Positions 5,247 to 8,558 of a DNA stretch of 8,558 nucleotides are shown here, one piece after another. The translations under genes were made by a program, and so were the position numbers. The stretch comes from Chloroflexota bacterium. GTDB taxonomy: Bacteria; Chloroflexota; Dehalococcoidia; GIF9; UBA5629. Within the stretch, counting starts at the first letter, position 1. Each line of letters starts with the position of its first letter. The stretch covers positions 1,130,016 through 1,138,573 of the forward strand of contig CP070642.1 of the NCBI GenBank assembly GCA_020354105.1. Reading direction: 5' to 3'. The notes beneath the pieces are model-generated. The model worked only from the letters and a program-made list of their open reading frames with translations. It was not told the DNA's origin and did no database searches.

Positions 5247-6581
5247 TTGAGAAGAGGAAACACCCCGCTGCTCATTTTTATACTGGTTCTTTTTGGTATT
5301 TCCATTTGGGTGATATTGCCAGGCAGTGACATATTTGGCAGAGATGAGTTTAAACTAGGGCTTGATCTCAAAGGAGGCAGTCATTTAGTTTACAGCATTG
5401 ACCTGACCAAGAAGGACCCGGCACAGACCGATGCTGATGTCATTGAAGGGGTCAAACAGAAAATCGAGCGGCGAGTCAATGAATATGGTGTGACTGAGCC
5501 TATAGTCCAGACAATTTCGAATGAACGAGGCAATTTTATGCTAGTTCAACTCCCTGGGGTCAAGGATATTGATGAGGCGATTAAACTTATCGGCCAGACA
5601 GCTGAACTTGATTTTAGAGAGATTGTGCTTGGTGAGAATGGCGAACCTGTGCTTGATGAAGAAGGCAACCCGCAATGGGTCATTGCTAAAGCTAAAGGAA
5701 GTGATGGTCAGGAAAGAGAGCTCACCGGCAAGTATTTAAAACCAAATGCCCAGGTGGTTTTAACGCCACAGACCAATGAGCCTGAGGTCGCATTTGAGTG
5801 GAATGAGGAAGGCGCTATTCTCTTTGAGCAAATTACCCAGAGAAATCAGAAAAAGCCTTTGGGTATATTCTTGGACGACCAGCTCATTTCGGCGCCGACG
5901 GTGCAAGCTGTGATCAAGGATACAGGGGTTATTACTGGGGTGAAGCTAGATGAAGCCAGGACGCTGGCTATACAGCTTAACTCGGGCTCCCTGGATGTGC
6001 CCCTGACTGTGGTCGAGCGTAGAGATATCGGGGCTACCTTGGGAGAGGATTCTCTGAGGAAAAGCCTGATGGCAGGTATAATCGGGGCAGCCATGGTGGT
6101 TATATTTATGATTGCTTATTATCGTTTCTCCGGTTTCGTGGCTTGTCTGGCACTACTGGTCTTTGTAGCATTAAACCTGGCTATTTTTAAGTTGATTCCG
6201 GTGGTTTTAACGCTCCCGGGCATTGCCGGTTTTATTGTATCCATAGGTATGGGAGTAGATGGGAACGTTCTTGTGGCTGAGCGCTTGAAGGAGGAATTGA
6301 GACGCGGGCGCACTCTGGGGGCGGCAATAGAGGAAGGCTTTCGCCAATCATGGTCGGCTATTTTAGATGCCAATGTAACTGTATTTATCGCCTGTATTGT
6401 TCTCTACGTGCTCGGAAGTAGATTAGCCAATTTTTTGGTAATGGGTTTTGCCACCACTCTGTTCATCGGCACGCTTTTGAGTATGTTTACGCAGGTTGTG
6501 GTTACCAGGACTTTTATGCGTACATTTGTAGGGCTTGGCATGGCAAAAAGCCCGGGCGCTTACGGAGTATTAAAGCAATGA
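5247..6581 (+). CDS. secD: Protein translocase subunit SecD
   Basis: SecD works with SecF next to SecYEG in the membrane and uses the proton gradient to help pull exported proteins across. This 444-aa protein has the expected order: membrane segment 1 (about 8-25), the conserved FKLGLDLKGGSHL (35-47), a large extracytoplasmic P1 region (about 48-265) containing IERRVNEYGVTEP, QLPGVKD and QTAELDFRE, and then five membrane segments (about 272-425). The key segment reads SIGMGVDGNVLVAERLKEEL (332-351), retaining Asp338, the acidic residue tied to proton coupling in studied SecD proteins. The usual motif is AVDAN; here it is GVDGN. It is shorter than E. coli SecD (about 615 aa) but normal for bacteria with a smaller P1 domain. 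The TTG start is supported by AGAAGG 7 nt upstream. The stop overlaps the secF start by 4 nt, indicating translational coupling. Confidence 0.96.
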   Translation: MRRGNTPLLIFILVLFGISIWVILPGSDIFGRDEFKLGLDLKGGSHLVYSIDLTKKDPAQTDADVIEGVKQKIERRVNEYGVTEPIVQTISNERGNFMLVQLPGVKDIDEAIKLIGQTAELDFREIVLGENGEPVLDEEGNPQWVIAKAKGSDGQERELTGKYLKPNAQVVLTPQTNEPEVAFEWNEEGAILFEQITQRNQKKPLGIFLDDQLISAPTVQAVIKDTGVITGVKLDEARTLAIQLNSGSLDVPLTVVERRDIGATLGEDSLRKSLMAGIIGAAMVVIFMIAYYRFSGFVACLALLVFVALNLAIFKLIPVVLTLPGIAGFIVSIGMGVDGNVLVAERLKEELRRGRTLGAAIEEGFRQSWSAILDANVTVFIACIVLYVLGSRLANFLVMGFATTLFIGTLLSMFTQVVVTRTFMRTFVGLGMAKSPGAYGVLKQ

Positions 6582-7507
6582 TTGATTTAGTTGGTAGAAG
6601 GCTCTGGTTTTTCATTATCTCAGCAATAATAATCATTCCATGCATAATCTCTCTGGCTGTTTTCAAGCTTAAGCCGGGGGTTGATTTTAGCAGCGGCACG
6701 GCTATGACTTTACGTTTTGATAAACAAGTAGAGCTAAGTCAGTTGCGCCAGGAATTTGACAACTTAGGTTATGACAAGGCTATTGTTCAACCTGTTAAGT
6801 CGGATGGCGAAATAGAATTTTTCGTTCGTCTTCCTGAGATATCCTCGGAGGAGAAAACAAAGCTAGAAGAAGGTCTGGGAATAGGGTTGGGCACCGAAGT
6901 TACCGTCCTCAGCTTTGACAGCGTTTCGCCAATCGTAGCTGAAGGGACGGTGCGTAACACCATTATAGCTGTCGTAGTGGCTTCTATCGGTATTTTACTC
7001 TATATCTCCTGGGCATTCCGTAAGATGCCCATGCCATTTCGTTGGGGTACCTGCGCCGTTATTGCACTGGTACATGATTTGGTGGTGGTTATCGGTGTCT
7101 TCTCGATTTTGGGTTGGGTAGCTGGGGTGGAAATAGACGCCTTGTTTGTTACCGGCGTGTTAGCGGTTGTCGGCGTCAGTGTGAATAACATTGTGGTTGT
7201 ATTTGACCGCATTCGAGAGAACTTGAAGCGTGGAGTGAGCCGTGACTTCGAGGTGACGGCAAACTGCGGTATTATAGAGTCATTAGGTCGCTCTTTAAAT
7301 ACCGGCCTGGCTACTCTTTTCGTTATAGTGGCACTTTATCTGCTTGGTGGGACAACTATTCATAATCTGGTATTGACACTTCTAATTGGCATAGCTACTG
7401 GGATCTACTCCTCACTGTGTATTGCCGGGCAGCTTCTGGTGGTTTGGGATAAGCGCGATTGGGGTAGACTATCCTCACCGCGAAAGCAGCTTGAGACTTC
7501 TGCTTAG
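6578..7507 (+). CDS. secF: Protein translocase subunit SecF
   Basis: SecF is the partner of SecD in the proton-driven accessory complex of the Sec translocon. This 309-aa protein is close to the usual length of about 300-320. It has a first membrane segment (about 9-29), the family motif LKPGVDFSSGTAM (31-43), a small P4-like extracytoplasmic domain (about 44-120), and five further membrane segments up to about residue 290. ALVHDLVVVIGVFS (163-176) and VVVFDRIRENLKRGV (206-220) are characteristic. The segment before the latter reads GVSVNN; many SecF proteins have GYS-N-D/E here, so Asn204 replaces an acidic residue, while Asp210 and Arg211 are kept. The start overlaps the secD stop (ATGA), with GGAG at 6564-6567 as ribosome site. 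Only 37 nt separate its stop from that of the convergent deacetylase-family gene. Confidence 0.95.
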   Translation: MIDLVGRRLWFFIISAIIIIPCIISLAVFKLKPGVDFSSGTAMTLRFDKQVELSQLRQEFDNLGYDKAIVQPVKSDGEIEFFVRLPEISSEEKTKLEEGLGIGLGTEVTVLSFDSVSPIVAEGTVRNTIIAVVVASIGILLYISWAFRKMPMPFRWGTCAVIALVHDLVVVIGVFSILGWVAGVEIDALFVTGVLAVVGVSVNNIVVVFDRIRENLKRGVSRDFEVTANCGIIESLGRSLNTGLATLFVIVALYLLGGTTIHNLVLTLLIGIATGIYSSLCIAGQLLVVWDKRDWGRLSSPRKQLETSA

Positions 7508-7535
7508 TTTGGTATTCAAGGTTCGTAGAAGCTGC
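7486..7535. repeat. Inverted repeat at the convergent gene junction, possible weak terminator
   Basis: GCAGCTT (7486-7492) is complementary to AAGCTGC (7529-7535) across a 36-nt loop. A smaller overlapping hairpin pairs AAGCAG (7484-7489) with CTGCTT (7500-7505) over the secF stop. Neither has a clear T-run in either direction. The position between convergent genes fits a bidirectional terminator, but the sequence support is weak. Confidence 0.25.
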
Positions 7536-7544
7536 CGACTGAGT

Positions 7545-8558
7545 TTAAAGTTCGTGCATGTCCTTTACCATTTTTATGAAGTTGTCAAAGTTTACCGGCT
7601 TTGTTCTGGACTCTTGTTTGCCCAAGGGGTCAGAGATTTGGCGGTTTCCCCTAAGTATGTCGAGAGTGGCGGCTATAGATAGAGATAGCGCCTCAAGGTT
7701 GTAGCCGCCTTCCAGGGTAAATACCATGCGTCCCTGGCACAACATGTCAGCCAGGGTTTTGATAATTTCTACTAGGCGGGCGAAACCGGAGACACTTAAC
7801 TGCATTGAAGCCAGGCTATCAGCCCAGTGTGCGTCATAGCCAGCGGAGACCATAATTAGCTGTGGTTCGAAGCGTTCGGCTACCGGTGCCAATACATCTT
7901 CGAAAACTGCTTGGTATTCATTATCTCCCCAGCCAGCCAGAAGTGGTACATTAACAGTGAAGCCTTCGCCATCTCTAGCTCCAGTCTCATCTATACTACC
8001 TGTTCCAGGATAGAAGGGGTATTCATGGGTGGAGAAATAGAGTACTTGTGGGTCGGCATAGAAAGTGTCCTGTGTACCGTTGCCGTGATGGACATCGAAA
8101 TCGACGATAAATATTCTCTGGATGTCGAAGTTAGCCATGGCGTATTTGGCAGCTATGGCTATGTTGTTGAACAGGCAGAAGCCCATGGCTTGCCAGCATG
8201 TGGCGTGATGCCCTGGAGGCCTGACCAGGGCGAAAGCGCTATTTACTTGCCTGTTCATCACTGCATCAACTGCCGTCAAAGCGCCGCCGGCGGCATAGAT
8301 GGCAGCATTGTATGAGCCGGGTGACGTCACGGTATCTGGATCAAGCCAACCACCGCCTCTTTCTGTTTGATTTTGGATGCTGGAGATGTATTCGGGGGCG
8401 TGTACTGTGGCTAATTCGTCAATCGTGGCGGTGCGTGGTGATAGTAAAAAAAGTTTGTCCTTCAGATGATTCTCTTCGAGATGTGATATGGTGGCTACTA
8501 GTCTCTGGGTATTCTCGACATGCGTTCCGGTATCGTGGTCTAGATAGACTGGATCGTA
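7545..8558 (-). CDS. Histone deacetylase family (AcuC/acetylpolyamine amidohydrolase-like) hydrolase, N-terminus cut off
   Basis: The minus-strand frame is open from 8558 to the stop at 7545, giving 337 visible residues. The GTG at 8330 is internal: in-frame codons before it encode YDPVYLDHDTGTHVENTQRL, TVHAPEYISSIQ and GGGWLDPDTV, all typical of the family N-terminus. Only about 5-10 residues should be missing. The family removes acetyl groups from lysine side chains or polyamines with a Zn2+-dependent site. Visible residues (numbered from the first codon) are the catalytic His117-His118 in RPPGHHA, zinc ligands Asp155 and His157 in VDFDVHHGNGTQ, Asp242 in SAGYDAHWAD, and Tyr286 in LEGGYN. 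The site is therefore intact. There is no signal peptide, so it is probably cytoplasmic. A role in reversing protein acetylation (for example acetyl-CoA synthetase, as for AcuC) is known for relatives but not shown by this context. The gene converges with secF and is not part of its operon. Confidence 0.93.
   Translation of the reverse strand, partial: YDPVYLDHDTGTHVENTQRLVATISHLEENHLKDKLFLLSPRTATIDELATVHAPEYISSIQNQTERGGGWLDPDTVTSPGSYNAAIYAAGGALTAVDAVMNRQVNSAFALVRPPGHHATCWQAMGFCLFNNIAIAAKYAMANFDIQRIFIVDFDVHHGNGTQDTFYADPQVLYFSTHEYPFYPGTGSIDETGARDGEGFTVNVPLLAGWGDNEYQAVFEDVLAPVAERFEPQLIMVSAGYDAHWADSLASMQLSVSGFARLVEIIKTLADMLCQGRMVFTLEGGYNLEALSLSIAATLDILRGNRQISDPLGKQESRTKPVNFDNFIKMVKDMHEL

Noticed and set aside
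7422..7682. Plus-strand 86-aa frame across the secF end
   Set aside because: It overlaps both secF and the convergent hydrolase gene out of frame, with no domain or ribosome site support.
8328..8330. GTG as the true start of the deacetylase-family gene
   Set aside because: About 76 in-frame codons before it encode recognisable family N-terminal motifs, so the gene continues to the window edge.
1..8558. CRISPR array, tRNA, rRNA, insertion sequence or toxin-antitoxin pair
   Set aside because: No regularly spaced identical repeats, cloverleaf, rRNA core sequence, transposase or paired small genes were found on either strand.

Overview
The window looks like bacterial chromosome from an anaerobic Chloroflexota lineage, most likely Dehalococcoidia. 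This placement is tentative. It rests on moderate GC, separate secD and secF genes behind a long HD-domain tRNA nucleotidyltransferase/poly(A) polymerase, a stand-alone excisionase-type HTH gene, and dispersed palindromes of the GAGATT(G)CTTCG type. No marker such as rRNA is present.

Layout. Positions 1-1422 (minus strand) hold the N-terminal 474 codons of an exported repeat-domain surface protein. It runs off the left edge, so it lacks a stop and is easily missed; only shadow frames are visible on the plus strand. Its 5' side (about 1430-1612) has a TTGACA promoter, a leader of about 150 nt able to form mutually exclusive hairpins, and a strong intrinsic-terminator hairpin placed before the start codon. 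This is the layout of a transcription-attenuating riboswitch or similar leader and is the most interesting item here. From about 1614 to 1981 there is no gene; that stretch carries a pair of imperfect 41-nt direct repeats, an inverted repeat and a REP-like palindrome. A 74-aa HTH protein (1982-2206) follows, with its own terminator, then a gene-free stretch with short repeated motifs in front of a secreted thermitase-like subtilisin (2534-3556).

From 3701 a housekeeping block begins. A CCA/poly(A) polymerase family protein is driven by a near-consensus promoter that predicts a leaderless mRNA. It is followed by secD (TTG start) and secF (ATGA overlap), the proton-driven accessory subunits of the Sec translocon. 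A histone-deacetylase-fold hydrolase converges on secF from the minus strand and loses only a few N-terminal residues at the right edge.

Functional links. SecD/SecF would help export Sec substrates such as the subtilisin and the repeat-domain surface protein. The polymerase, secD and secF are probably co-transcribed, since only 64 nt without a visible terminator separate the first two. The rest appear to be independent units. No mobile element, CRISPR array, tRNA or rRNA was seen.
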